Shown here: piece after piece, positions 16,575 through 23,753 of the stretch
Numbering within the stretch: the first letter of the stretch is position 1
Layout: each line of letters opens with the position of its first letter
Source: DATGEO01 sp035310015
GTDB taxonomy: Bacteria > Chloroflexota > Dormibacteria > Dormibacterales > Dormibacteraceae
Length of the DNA stretch: 28,192 nucleotides
Assembly: GCA_035310015.1 (NCBI GenBank)
Contig: DATGEO010000115.1
Location: 1-28,192, forward strand
Reading direction: 5' to 3'
The notes under the pieces: generated by a model
Databases searched by the model: none
Seen by the model: only the letters and a program-made list of their open reading frames with translations
Told to the model about the DNA's origin: nothing
Translations under genes and position numbers: made by a program

Positions 16575-18080
16575 CTAGACCTTGGCCGCGACTCGTTCGG
16601 GGACCTGCCGTCCGGTCACGTCCTTATCGCCCGCGCGCACGTCTTCGTGGTAGACCGCGTCGGCGTTGACCTTCCACGGATCGAGGCTCGAGCCGGTGGC
16701 GATCCGCCGCGCGACGAGGAGCGCGGTCATCATCGAGTGATCCTGGTTGTTGTACTTGTGCATGCCGTTGCGGCCAGCAAGGTGTAGGTTCGGCAGCTTC
16801 GCGTTGATGTAGTCGCGGATCACTCCCACCCGCTGCTGATAGACGTCGTCATACACCGGATAGGCCTTCTGCTGGCGCACCACGGCGCCGTCGAAGACCT
16901 CGCTGCGCTTGCACATGCCGAGCTGTTCGAGCTCGCCGCTCGCAAGCGCGATGAGGTCGGCGTCGGACATCGTCCACAGGCCGTCGCCTTCGAAGCAGAA
17001 GTACTCAAGGCCAAGGCACGTCTTGCCCTGGTCGGGAACCATGTCCGGACTCCAGTTCTTGAAGTTCTGGATGCGTCCGACCTTCACGCTCGGGTCGTGG
17101 ATGTAAATCCAGTTGTCGGGGAAGACGTCAGCCCGGTCGACCATCAGCGCGATGGAGATGAAGTCGCGGTAGGACAGCGCCGCCGCGGCCTCGCGCACGG
17201 CGTCCGGGGCTGCCGGGTCGAGCAGTCCGACCAGCTCGCGGATCGGGATGCTCGAGATGAAATGCGCGCCGGTGTGCTCCTCGATGCGACCGCTTTCGTC
17301 GCGGGCGACGACCGAGCGGACCTTTCCGCCGCTGTGCTCGATGCCCAGCAGGGTGCGGCCGAACTTCACCGGCTGCTCCGCCTCGGCGAGCACCGTGGCC
17401 ACCCGCTCCCACATCTGGCCGGGACCAAGGCGCGGGTAGCGGAACCTGTCGATCAGCGTCGTGACGATCTCCCCACGCCGGGCATGGCCGCCGCTCGCGC
17501 GAGCCGGCAGGAGGGCGCTCTTGACCGCGACCCATAGGTCGAGGCTCTTGATCCGCTGCGCCGCCCAGTCGGCCGACAGCTCCTTGGTGCTGATGCCCCA
17601 CACCTTCTCCGTGTAGGTCTTGAAGAAGATCGAGTAGAGACGCCAGCCGAATTGGTTGCGCACCCACTCCTCGAGGGTTCGCGGATTACGAATCGGCCGC
17701 AGGCGCGCGTGCGCGTAGCTGGCGAGGCAGCGCACCGTTTCGATCGGCCCCAGGTTCCACAGAGCGTTGAAGGCCCGGAGCGGGTAGGCGAAGAACCGGC
17801 CGCGGTAGAAGATCCGCGACAGCCGGCCTCGAGACAGCAGCTCGTCGCCGAGGATCTCGGTCCAGGTCTGCTCGATCTCCTCGTTCTTGGAGAAGAAGCG
17901 GTGGCCGCCGATGTCGAAGCGGTAGCCGTTGTGCTCGACCGTGCGTGCCAGCCCGCCGACGTACCTCGGGTCCTTTTCGAGCACGTTGACAGGCAGGCCG
18001 TGCTTGAGCAGCTCCCAGGCGGCGGTGAGGCCGGCCGGGCCCGCGCCCATGATCACGACGTCGTCGCGTTCGGCTTCCAT
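16575..18080 (-). CDS. FAD-dependent amine-oxidase/protoporphyrinogen-oxidase-like protein
   Basis: About 501 residues. The N-terminal Rossmann motif VVIMGAGPAGLTAAWELLKHG and the following ...EKDPRYVGGLARTVEHNGYRFDIGGHRFFSKN are typical of the NAD(P)/FAD-dependent oxidoreductases related to protoporphyrinogen oxidase and UDP-galactopyranose mutase; the GGHRFF motif is common in enzymes annotated for sugar or polyprenyl-linked envelope synthesis. The C-terminal FAD-contact segment is LHLAGRNGMHKYNNQDHSMM. Substrate is unknown. ATG 18080 is preferred; GTG 18095 adds five residues. GATACT (18098-18103, minus strand) may be the -10. The gene is single and convergent with the uppP pair. Confidence 0.85.
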   Translation of the reverse strand: MEAERDDVVIMGAGPAGLTAAWELLKHGLPVNVLEKDPRYVGGLARTVEHNGYRFDIGGHRFFSKNEEIEQTWTEILGDELLSRGRLSRIFYRGRFFAYPLRAFNALWNLGPIETVRCLASYAHARLRPIRNPRTLEEWVRNQFGWRLYSIFFKTYTEKVWGISTKELSADWAAQRIKSLDLWVAVKSALLPARASGGHARRGEIVTTLIDRFRYPRLGPGQMWERVATVLAEAEQPVKFGRTLLGIEHSGGKVRSVVARDESGRIEEHTGAHFISSIPIRELVGLLDPAAPDAVREAAAALSYRDFISIALMVDRADVFPDNWIYIHDPSVKVGRIQNFKNWSPDMVPDQGKTCLGLEYFCFEGDGLWTMSDADLIALASGELEQLGMCKRSEVFDGAVVRQQKAYPVYDDVYQQRVGVIRDYINAKLPNLHLAGRNGMHKYNNQDHSMMTALLVARRIATGSSLDPWKVNADAVYHEDVRAGDKDVTGRQVPERVAAKV

Positions 18081-18163
18081 CGTCAGGGGGCCCACAGAGT
18101 ATCAACGGGACCAACGGGTTTCGGCCGGCTTACCGGTGATCGGGTCCGCCGCACCCCGAACGC

Positions 18164-18670
18164 CTAGTTCAGAGGGCCTCTCGAGCGCGCCTCGTCGACC
18201 TTGACCAGGGCTTCGCGCAGGCTCTTGATCCAGTCCGCCTGGTGCATGCCCACGAGCCGCACGCACCACGCAAGCGCGTCGCTGCGGCTCCGGGCGACGC
18301 CACCGGCGACGAGGGTGTCGAGGATTTTCCGTTCCGGCATCCGAAGCCGGGTCATCACCGGCACGCTGATCGTAGTGAACAGCTTGACGACGTCGCCGCA
18401 GCGCGCTCCCCAGCCGACCTTCTTCCGGAAATGCCGCTCGGCCTCGCGAGCGAGCCGCATCCGGTCCTCGCGGGTCTCCTCGCGGAAGCGATCGATCCGG
18501 GCCTCCCGGGCGGCCCGGCGGGCCGTCTCTGACGTGCCGCCCGCGAGCTCGACGTCCGGGAGCGTGCCGACGGCAACGATCTCGTCGCCGTCGGCGCTGA
18601 TCTCGAGCGGGCCCTCGAACCAATCCTTGGGGATCCGGCTCGCGAACCACGCCCGGACGTCGTCGGCCAT
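18164..18670 (-). CDS. conserved-type protein of unknown function
   Basis: A 168-residue soluble protein in two parts. The first (about 1-50, RAWFASRIPKDWFEGPLEIS... DGDEIVAVGTLPDVEL) looks like a small beta domain. The middle is a basic helix (ARREARIDRFREETREDRM). The C-terminal segment (RLRMPERKILDTLVAGGVARSRSDALAWCVRLVG) resembles a ribbon-helix-helix/CopG-like or helical dimerisation unit. I recall this architecture as a hypothetical protein of actinobacteria without an assigned role. TAATCT (18679-18684) lies 8 nt before the ATG and no ribosome site exists, so it may be leaderless. It lies 43 bp after ssb on the same strand but probably has its own promoter. Confidence 0.7.
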   Translation of the reverse strand: MADDVRAWFASRIPKDWFEGPLEISADGDEIVAVGTLPDVELAGGTSETARRAAREARIDRFREETREDRMRLAREAERHFRKKVGWGARCGDVVKLFTTISVPVMTRLRMPERKILDTLVAGGVARSRSDALAWCVRLVGMHQADWIKSLREALVKVDEARSRGPLN

Positions 18671-18712
18671 CGATTACAAGATTACTTGACTCCACGCCAG
18701 ACCAGACGCGCT

Positions 18713-19063
18713 CTACGCGGCCGCCTCTTCTCGCGGCTTCGGCCCGACGAAGTCGATCGCGTCCACCGCGACCTCCGTCCTGGATCGCTTCTGGCCGGTC
18801 GCGGCGTCCTCCCACGAGCTGGTCTGAAGCTTGCCCTCGACCGCAACCAGGCTTCCCTTGTGCAGGTGGTTGCCGGAGAACTCAGCCAGCTTGCCGAAGG
18901 CGACGAGGCTGTGGAACTGCGTGGTCTCCTTGCGCGTTCCGTCCTCGGCCTTGCCCGCGTAGGTGTTCGTGGCCACGCGCATCTTGGCGACGTAGAGACC
19001 GGTCTGCGACGCCCGCACCTCGGGGTCGGACGCCAGGTAGCCGACGAGAAGAACCCTGTTCAT
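18713..19063 (-). CDS. ssb: single-stranded DNA-binding protein, short form
   Basis: A 116-residue SSB made of one OB fold: MNRVLLVGYLASDPEVR at the start, then TNTYAGK, ETTQFHSLVAFGKLAE and GSLVAVEGKLQTSSWED. The protein ends directly after the last OB strand with EEAAA. The disordered linker and acidic ...DDDIPF tip that recruits repair partners in housekeeping SSBs are missing, so this is more like the short, secondary SSBs of plasmids or competence systems. ATG 19063 has AAGGAG 8 nt upstream. A distinct promoter shared with the pilin-like gene lies at 19100-19141. Confidence 0.92.
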   Translation of the reverse strand: MNRVLLVGYLASDPEVRASQTGLYVAKMRVATNTYAGKAEDGTRKETTQFHSLVAFGKLAEFSGNHLHKGSLVAVEGKLQTSSWEDAATGQKRSRTEVAVDAIDFVGPKPREEAAA

Positions 19064-19099
19064 TCGCAAAACTCCTTCTTGAAATCGAGCTGTGTGAGC

Positions 19100-19141
19100 A
19101 GCGTAGGAGGCGGCTGCCGGCGCGCCAACCCAGCCTGTTAA
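19100..19141 (-). promoter_or_regulatory. shared-type promoter A (ssb)
   Basis: On the minus strand the box TTAACAGGCTGGGTT (19141-19127) is followed after exactly 21 bp by TACGCT (19105-19100). With a start 7 nt later the box covers about -48 to -34, over the -35 region. The ssb leader would be about 30 nt and includes AAGGAG. Copies B and C have the same box and spacing. Confidence 0.65.
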
Positions 19142-19157
19142 GGCGGAGGAGAAGGGT

Positions 19158-19655
19158 TTACACGGCCTGGCCGGCCAGCCACCTGCCGGGATCGACGTAC
19201 CGCCCTGCGATCTGGATCTCGAAATGGAGATGCGGGCCGGTGGCAAGACCGCTCGCGCCGACCTCCCCGATGCGGTCCCCCGCGGCCACGTGCTGCCCAG
19301 TCGCGACCAAGACGGTCAGCAAGTGGCAGTACAGGATCCGGACGCTCGCGTCGAATGAGACGGCGACGAACAGACCGGCTCCGGCGGCGTCATAGCCGAC
19401 GTGCGCCAGGCCTGCCGCGGCGGCGTAGACGGGGGTTCCGGGCGGCGCCGCGAGGTCGACGCCGGTGTGCACGTGGCGGCTCGGACAGAACGGATCGAAC
19501 GGCTCGAGCTGGAGCGCGGTGCAGCCGAACGGCTGCGTCACCACGGCGCCAGGCACGATCGCGTAGAGGGACAGCCGTGTCTGGTCCGGCACGCGCGATG
19601 CGGCGGCGACCAAGACCACGATCACAGCACTGGCCGCGGCTACGATCCGAAGCAC
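19158..19655 (-). CDS. M23 family metallopeptidase (LytM-like), exported
   Basis: A 165-residue zinc endopeptidase that would cut peptidoglycan cross-links. An N-terminal hydrophobic helix (residues 3-20) acts as signal or anchor. The LytM domain is complete: HTGVDLAAP (His63, Asp67), LYCHLL (His111) and GPHLHFE (His142, His144). Cys45, Cys57 and Cys110 are present, two of which could form a disulfide. Start is GTG 19655, 5 bp after the stop of the TrbL-like gene, so the two are one transcript. Small M23/CHAP-type hydrolases are standard parts of type IV secretion loci, where they open the wall for the channel. That fits the neighbours. Confidence 0.9.
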   Translation of the reverse strand: MLRIVAAASAVIVVLVAAASRVPDQTRLSLYAIVPGAVVTQPFGCTALQLEPFDPFCPSRHVHTGVDLAAPPGTPVYAAAAGLAHVGYDAAGAGLFVAVSFDASVRILYCHLLTVLVATGQHVAAGDRIGEVGASGLATGPHLHFEIQIAGRYVDPGRWLAGQAV

Positions 19656-19660
19656 GGCGA

Positions 19661-20569
19661 TCAGATCGCGCGGAGCACGCCGCGCTCGACATGCGTCAGG
19701 CCGGAATGCAGCGTCATCTCGAGCTTGTGCGCCACCTTCTCCGCGCTGCCCATCGCCCCCGGCACCTTGAACACGACCAGCAGCGCCGCAAGCGCGAACA
19801 GGTGATGGATGGGCGTTGACGCGCGTGTTTCAAGGGCAAACCCGACGGCGAGGACGAAGAGCTGGATCGGCTGCATGAAAAGGTTGGTGATGAAGAGCTT
19901 TCGCCAGAGCTTGGCCAGGTGGACGGTGTCGGGAAGGACGAACAGAAGGCCCGCCAGCGGCGCTGAGATCGCCAGCAGGATGAGAATCGTGTACCGAATC
20001 AGATAAGCGATCGCGAGCACGTCATAACCGACGGCGAGGACGCCCATGGTTATCACCTGCAGCACACCGTCGCTCGGGTCGACCATGAAGGTCGCTGCCC
20101 ACGTGTTCCCGTCGGGAATGGTTCCGATCTTGCTCACGACCCCGCACAGCACGTTGTTCGCGTCGATCACGGCCTGGAACAGGGGAAGCGCGAAGTTGAT
20201 CAGCGCCGCCCCCATGAGCAGCCGCGGCAGCAGCACGCGCGCCGTGAACTGGCTGCGCACGCCGTGGCCCCACATGATCCGGTAGGACGCCCATATCGCC
20301 GCCAGCGTGAGCAGGGCGTCGGCCGTGGCCTGGACGATCGGTTCGAACTCGCCAACGGTCTTGTTCTTGGTGAGGTCGTGCCCATTGTCGAAGTCGGTCG
20401 TGGACCACAGGAATCGGAACCAGAATCTCAGCAGCAGGCCGAGGCTGTCGTTGAGAAGCGCGGCGATGACCTGATTGAAGTGGAGGAACGGCCACAGGAC
20501 TGCGAGCAGGCGATCGATGGCTGCGATCAGCTGCTGAACGTCGCCTGGCAGATTGCCTACGGCGCCCAA
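19661..20569 (-). CDS. TrbL/VirB6-like polytopic membrane protein
   Basis: A 302-residue protein with about seven hydrophobic segments (for example ADALLTLAAIWASYRIMW, LLMGAALINFALPLFQAVI, VLAIAYLIRYTILILLAISA and LFALAALLVVFKVPGAMG). The pattern 'isAPLAGLLFVLPDTVHLAKLWRKLFI...QPIQLFVLAVGF' resembles TrbL/VirB6-type inner-membrane channel components of conjugative type IV secretion. The start appears to be a TTG at 20569, 3 bp after the pilin-like gene and without a clear ribosome site, so translation is probably coupled. No VirB4, VirD4 or relaxase is in the window. Assignment to TrbL rests on topology and the APLAGLLFVLP-type motif; another membrane family is possible. Confidence 0.6.
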   Translation of the reverse strand: MGAVGNLPGDVQQLIAAIDRLLAVLWPFLHFNQVIAALLNDSLGLLLRFWFRFLWSTTDFDNGHDLTKNKTVGEFEPIVQATADALLTLAAIWASYRIMWGHGVRSQFTARVLLPRLLMGAALINFALPLFQAVIDANNVLCGVVSKIGTIPDGNTWAATFMVDPSDGVLQVITMGVLAVGYDVLAIAYLIRYTILILLAISAPLAGLLFVLPDTVHLAKLWRKLFITNLFMQPIQLFVLAVGFALETRASTPIHHLFALAALLVVFKVPGAMGSAEKVAHKLEMTLHSGLTHVERGVLRAI

Positions 20570-20572
20570 GGC

Positions 20573-20839
20573 TCAGTGGCCCGGCACCGACTTGGTGAGG
20601 ATGTCGACGAGCGAGCCCGCGACCTCGACGCCGATGGTGCCGACGACGATGCGCTGGATCCACTGCTTGGCCGCGAGCGCCGAGTGCGACTCGACCGCGG
20701 TGATCTTCCAGATGAACGCGAAGATGAAGGCCAGCGCGCCTATCGACGCGACGAGGGTCTGGGCGATGTGCGTCCAGGTCGTGATGAGGTCCGTGATGGG
20801 CGTGATGTCCGGTCCGGCGGCGGCGGCGAGAAACGGCAT
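20573..20839 (-). CDS. small VirB2/TrbC-like pilin candidate
   Basis: An 88-residue protein with a short N-terminus (MPFLAAAAGPDITPI) and two hydrophobic helices (about 22-45, SIGALAFIFAFIW-like, and about 62-80, IVVGTIGVEVAGSLVDIL) separated by a basic segment. This size and hairpin topology are those of VirB2/TrbC pilins and of the small membrane proteins found directly before TrbL in conjugation loci. The start is certain: ATG 20839 is preceded by AGGAGGAT at 4 nt spacing, the best ribosome site of the window, which implies high expression. It heads the pilin - TrbL-like - M23 unit and has promoter B. Confidence 0.6.
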   Translation of the reverse strand: MPFLAAAAGPDITPITDLITTWTHIAQTLVASIGALAFIFAFIWKITAVESHSALAAKQWIQRIVVGTIGVEVAGSLVDILTKSVPGH

Positions 20840-20867
20840 GTCGATCCTCCTGTGTGGATTTGCGCGG

Positions 20868-20909
20868 AGGCTACGCAACGACAGGCGCGACCGGAACCCA
20901 GGCTGTTAA
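20868..20909 (-). promoter_or_regulatory. shared-type promoter B (pilin-TrbL-M23 unit)
   Basis: On the minus strand TTAACAGCCTGGGTT (20909-20895), exactly 21 bp, then TAGCCT (20873-20868). It differs from copy A at one of 15 box positions. Transcription would start about 22 nt before the pilin ATG. The first bases of the box form the stop codon of the small upstream frame. Confidence 0.65.
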
Positions 20910-21139
20910 GACACCCGCCGGCGCGCCGCGGCGCGCGCCTCCACGCCGTCGGGCAGGATCTCCAGCCCGGTCGCGGGTTTGCCTGCGACCTGCGGCACCT
21001 CGGGCGCCGCGGCGGCGATAGGCACCTTCGGCGAGTAGACGTCCAGCCTGCCGTCCACGACACCGCTGCTCACGTCGAGCGCATAGCGATCCTTCGCTTC
21101 GAATGCGCCGGCGCTCTGCCAGTGCACGTCCGCGACCAC
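20906..21139 (-). CDS. doubtful small gene upstream of the pilin-like gene
   Basis: A 77-codon GTG frame whose protein (VADVHWQSAGAFEAKDRYAL ... LEILPDGVEARAAARRRVS) has a balanced amino acid mix and G/C at most third codon positions, unlike the arginine-rich overlapping frames. No ribosome site or -10 is convincing, and its TAA falls in the first bases of promoter B. It may be a real small gene, the remnant of one, or a chance frame. No family is recognised. Confidence 0.35.
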   Translation of the reverse strand: MVADVHWQSAGAFEAKDRYALDVSSGVVDGRLDVYSPKVPIAAAAPEVPQVAGKPATGLEILPDGVEARAAARRRVS

Positions 21140-21264
21140 GACCTACCGAACGCATCCTGGTGGTGGAGCTCCAGGCCTGGTACGTGGCGCTGGCCTGGCT
21201 CGTATACCGCTCGGCTCGGCGCGCGATGGCAGCCGGCGTCCAGGAGCCGGAAGCGGCCGTGGCC

Positions 21265-21270
21265 TAACGT
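21265..21270 (+). promoter_or_regulatory. candidate leaderless -10 element of the LigD ligase gene
   Basis: TAACGT fits TANNNT and ends 6 nt before the GTG at 21277. No Shine-Dalgarno is present. Weak on its own. Confidence 0.25.
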
Positions 21271-21276
21271 ATTCCT

Positions 21277-22707
21277 GTGGCCCGCAAGCTCGCGGAGTAC
21301 GAGGCCAAGAGAGACTTCGAGAAGACGCCCGAACCCGGCGCCAGGGTGCCCAGCAAGCGCACCAGGGCGCCGCGGTTCGTGGTGCAGGAGCACCATGCGC
21401 GCCGGCTCCACTGGGACTTCCGCCTCGAGAAGGACGGCGTCGGGGTGTCCTGGGCCGTGCCCAAGGGAATTCCTCCCGACCCCAAGAAGAATCACCTCGC
21501 GGTCCATGTCGAGGACCATCCATTGGAGTACTTCAAGTTCGCGGGCGAGATCCCGCAGGGCGAGTACGGCGGCGGCAAGGTCCTGATCTGGGACGAAGGC
21601 ACGTACGAACCGGTCAAATGGAGCGACCGCGAGGTGATGGTCGACCTGCGCGGCAAGCGGCTGCAGGGCCGCTACGTGCTCTTCCAGACGCGCGGGAACG
21701 ACTGGATGATCCACCGCATGGATCCGCCGCAGGATCCTGACCGGCAAGCGATGCCGCAGAAGATCGAGCCGATGATGTCCAAGTCCAGCACCCGCATCCC
21801 GAGCCCCGACTCGGGATGGGGGTTCGAGTTCAAGTGGGACGGAATCCGGGCGCTGGCTTATGTCGAGGGAGGCCTGGTGCGGCTGGTCAGCCGCACGGGC
21901 GAGCAGATCACGCCTCGCTATCCCGAGGTGCACGCGATGGGCCGCGCGCTCGGATCGCGCGAGGTCATCCTCGACGGCGAGGTGGTGGCGCTCGATGACA
22001 AAGGGCGGCCGAGCTTCGAGCAGATCCAGCAGCGGATGGGGCTTTCGTCGGAGTCGGAGATCCGGCGAAAGATGAAAGATGTGCCGGTGACGTTCATGGT
22101 GTTCGACCTGCTGTGGCTCGACGGCCACCCCCTGCTGAAGGTTCCGTATGCGGAGCGGCGCAAAGAACTCGAGAAGCTCAAGCTCGCCGGCGCCTCCTGG
22201 CAGACGCCGCCCTACGAGAAGGGCGGCGGTGCCGCGATGCTCGAGGCGAGCATGCGCGCTGGGCTCGAGGGAGTGATGGCCAAGAAGCTCGACTCCCATT
22301 ACGAGCCGGGCCGGCGCAGCGGCGCCTGGGTGAAGGTCAAGAACCGCAACCGCCAGGAGCTGGTCGTCGGTGGGTGGCTCGACGGCGAGGGCAAGCGGCA
22401 GGGCCATCCCGGCGCCCTGCTCGTCGGTTACTACGACGGCGAACGGTTCGTCTACGCCGGCAAGGTGGGCACCGGCTTCAGCGACGCGACGCTCGACAAG
22501 CTGAACGCGATGCTCAAGCCTCTGGCGATCGACAGGAGCCCATTCGACTCCGGCTCACCTCCGCGCCAAGCGCACTTCGTCAAGCCCGAGGTCGTAGCCG
22601 AGTTCGAGTTCGTCGAGTGGACTCGCGGCGGACAGCTGCGCGCTCCGGCGTTCAAGGGATTTCGCGCCGACAAACGCCCACGCGAGGTGGTGCGCGAGCT
22701 TGGCTAA
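21277..22707 (+). CDS. ligD: LigD-type ATP-dependent DNA ligase with N-terminal 3'-phosphoesterase domain
   Basis: A 476-residue protein with two LigD modules. Residues about 25-160 are the 3'-phosphoesterase domain: FVVQEHHARRLHWDFRLE (His40, His45, Asp47), VEDHPLEY and GEIPQGEYGGG. Residues about 175-476 are the ligase: the adenylation motif FEFKWDGIRAL with Lys186 as the AMP-accepting lysine, SRTGE, LDGEVV, DLLWLDG, EGVMAK and VKVKNRNRQELV. It would process and seal ends in nonhomologous end joining with Ku. The polymerase module, usually part of the same chain, is the next gene, overlapping by 8 bp. Confidence 0.92.
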   Translation: MARKLAEYEAKRDFEKTPEPGARVPSKRTRAPRFVVQEHHARRLHWDFRLEKDGVGVSWAVPKGIPPDPKKNHLAVHVEDHPLEYFKFAGEIPQGEYGGGKVLIWDEGTYEPVKWSDREVMVDLRGKRLQGRYVLFQTRGNDWMIHRMDPPQDPDRQAMPQKIEPMMSKSSTRIPSPDSGWGFEFKWDGIRALAYVEGGLVRLVSRTGEQITPRYPEVHAMGRALGSREVILDGEVVALDDKGRPSFEQIQQRMGLSSESEIRRKMKDVPVTFMVFDLLWLDGHPLLKVPYAERRKELEKLKLAGASWQTPPYEKGGGAAMLEASMRAGLEGVMAKKLDSHYEPGRRSGAWVKVKNRNRQELVVGGWLDGEGKRQGHPGALLVGYYDGERFVYAGKVGTGFSDATLDKLNAMLKPLAIDRSPFDSGSPPRQAHFVKPEVVAEFEFVEWTRGGQLRAPAFKGFRADKRPREVVRELG

Positions 22708-23725
22708 GGAAACTTCGGTCGAGGTCGCGATCGAGAGCCGGACGCTCAAGCTGACCAACCTCGACAAGGTCCTGTACCCCGACGTGGGCTTCACCAAGGC
22801 GCAGGTCATCGACTACTACACGCGCATCGCGCCGGCGCTGCTTCCGCACACACGCGACCATCCGCTGACGCTGAAGCGATTCCCGAACGGCGTCGACGGC
22901 GAGTTCTTCTACGAGAAGAACTGCCCAAAGCACCGGCCGCCGTGGGTCGACACCGCCAAGGTCTGGAGCGGCGGCAACAACCGCGACATGTTCTACTGCC
23001 TCGCTCAGGACCTGCCGACGCTCGTGTGGCTTGCGAACCTCGCGACGCTCGAGCTGCACACGTCGCTGTCGCTGGCGGGCAACCTGCCGCAGCCCCGCAC
23101 CCTGGTGTTCGACCTGGATCCCGGGCCGCCCGCGACCATCGTCGAGTGCTGCCGCGTCGGCCTCATGCTGCGTGACGTGTTCCGCGAGCACGGCCTCGAC
23201 TGCTGCGCCAAGACGTCGGGTTCGAAAGGCCTGCAGCTCTATGTGCCGCTCAACACGAAGGTCACGTATGACGAGACCAAGGTCGTGTCCAAAGGCCTCG
23301 CGCAGCTGTTCGAGGAGCAGCATCCCGACCTCGTCGTGCACAAGCAGCTTAAGGAGCTGCGCACAGGCCGGGTGCTCATCGACTGGAGCCAGAACGACCA
23401 GTACAAGACCACCGTCAACGTGTACTCGCTGCGCGCCCGCAGCCGGCCGACGGTCTCGACGCCGGTGTCGTGGGAAGAGGTCGAAACGTGCCTCAAGGCA
23501 GGCGACCCTTCACTGCTGGTCTTCGACTCCGACCAGGTGCTGGACCGGGTGGCCAGGCTCGGCGACCTGTTCGGGCCCGTCGTCAAGCAGAAGCAGAAGC
23601 TGCCGCGCTCGCTCATGGAGGCGACCGGGGGCAAGCCGGCGGTGGAGAAGATGGCAAACCGGAGGCACGGGACCGGCCGGCGGGGATATCCGCCGCAGAA
23701 GGGCCAGAGGCGAGCGCCTGAGTAG
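22700..23725 (+). CDS. LigD-type primase-polymerase (NHEJ), separate polypeptide
   Basis: A 341-residue AEP-superfamily polymerase like the LigD polymerase domain, which adds nucleotides, preferring NTPs, at broken ends. Seen are LTNLDKVLYPDVGFTKAQVIDYY at the start, FPNGVDGEFFYEKNCPKHRPPWV, and the metal motif VFDLDPGPP (DxD), then KTSGSKGLQLYVPL and the last Asp in VLIDWSQNDQYKTTV. All catalytic features look intact. The start is TTG 22700, overlapping the ligase stop by 8 bp. With the preceding gene it forms a split, ordered PE-ligase / polymerase pair. The C-terminal tail is basic. Confidence 0.92.
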   Translation: MAKETSVEVAIESRTLKLTNLDKVLYPDVGFTKAQVIDYYTRIAPALLPHTRDHPLTLKRFPNGVDGEFFYEKNCPKHRPPWVDTAKVWSGGNNRDMFYCLAQDLPTLVWLANLATLELHTSLSLAGNLPQPRTLVFDLDPGPPATIVECCRVGLMLRDVFREHGLDCCAKTSGSKGLQLYVPLNTKVTYDETKVVSKGLAQLFEEQHPDLVVHKQLKELRTGRVLIDWSQNDQYKTTVNVYSLRARSRPTVSTPVSWEEVETCLKAGDPSLLVFDSDQVLDRVARLGDLFGPVVKQKQKLPRSLMEATGGKPAVEKMANRRHGTGRRGYPPQKGQRRAPE

Positions 23726-23753
23726 CGCGCGCCCGACGCCAGGCCGGCCGCGA

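Noticed and set aside
16564..16577. Imperfect palindrome CTAGGGGCCTCTAG between convergent genes as a terminator or att site
   Set aside because: The stem is short, has no T-tract, and includes a stop codon; no matching second copy was found.
21160..21267. 35-codon plus-strand frame (VVELQAWYVALAWLVYRSAR...) before ligD
   Set aside because: No ribosome site or -10, no known family, and very short. It could be a remnant, but the evidence is too thin to call a gene.
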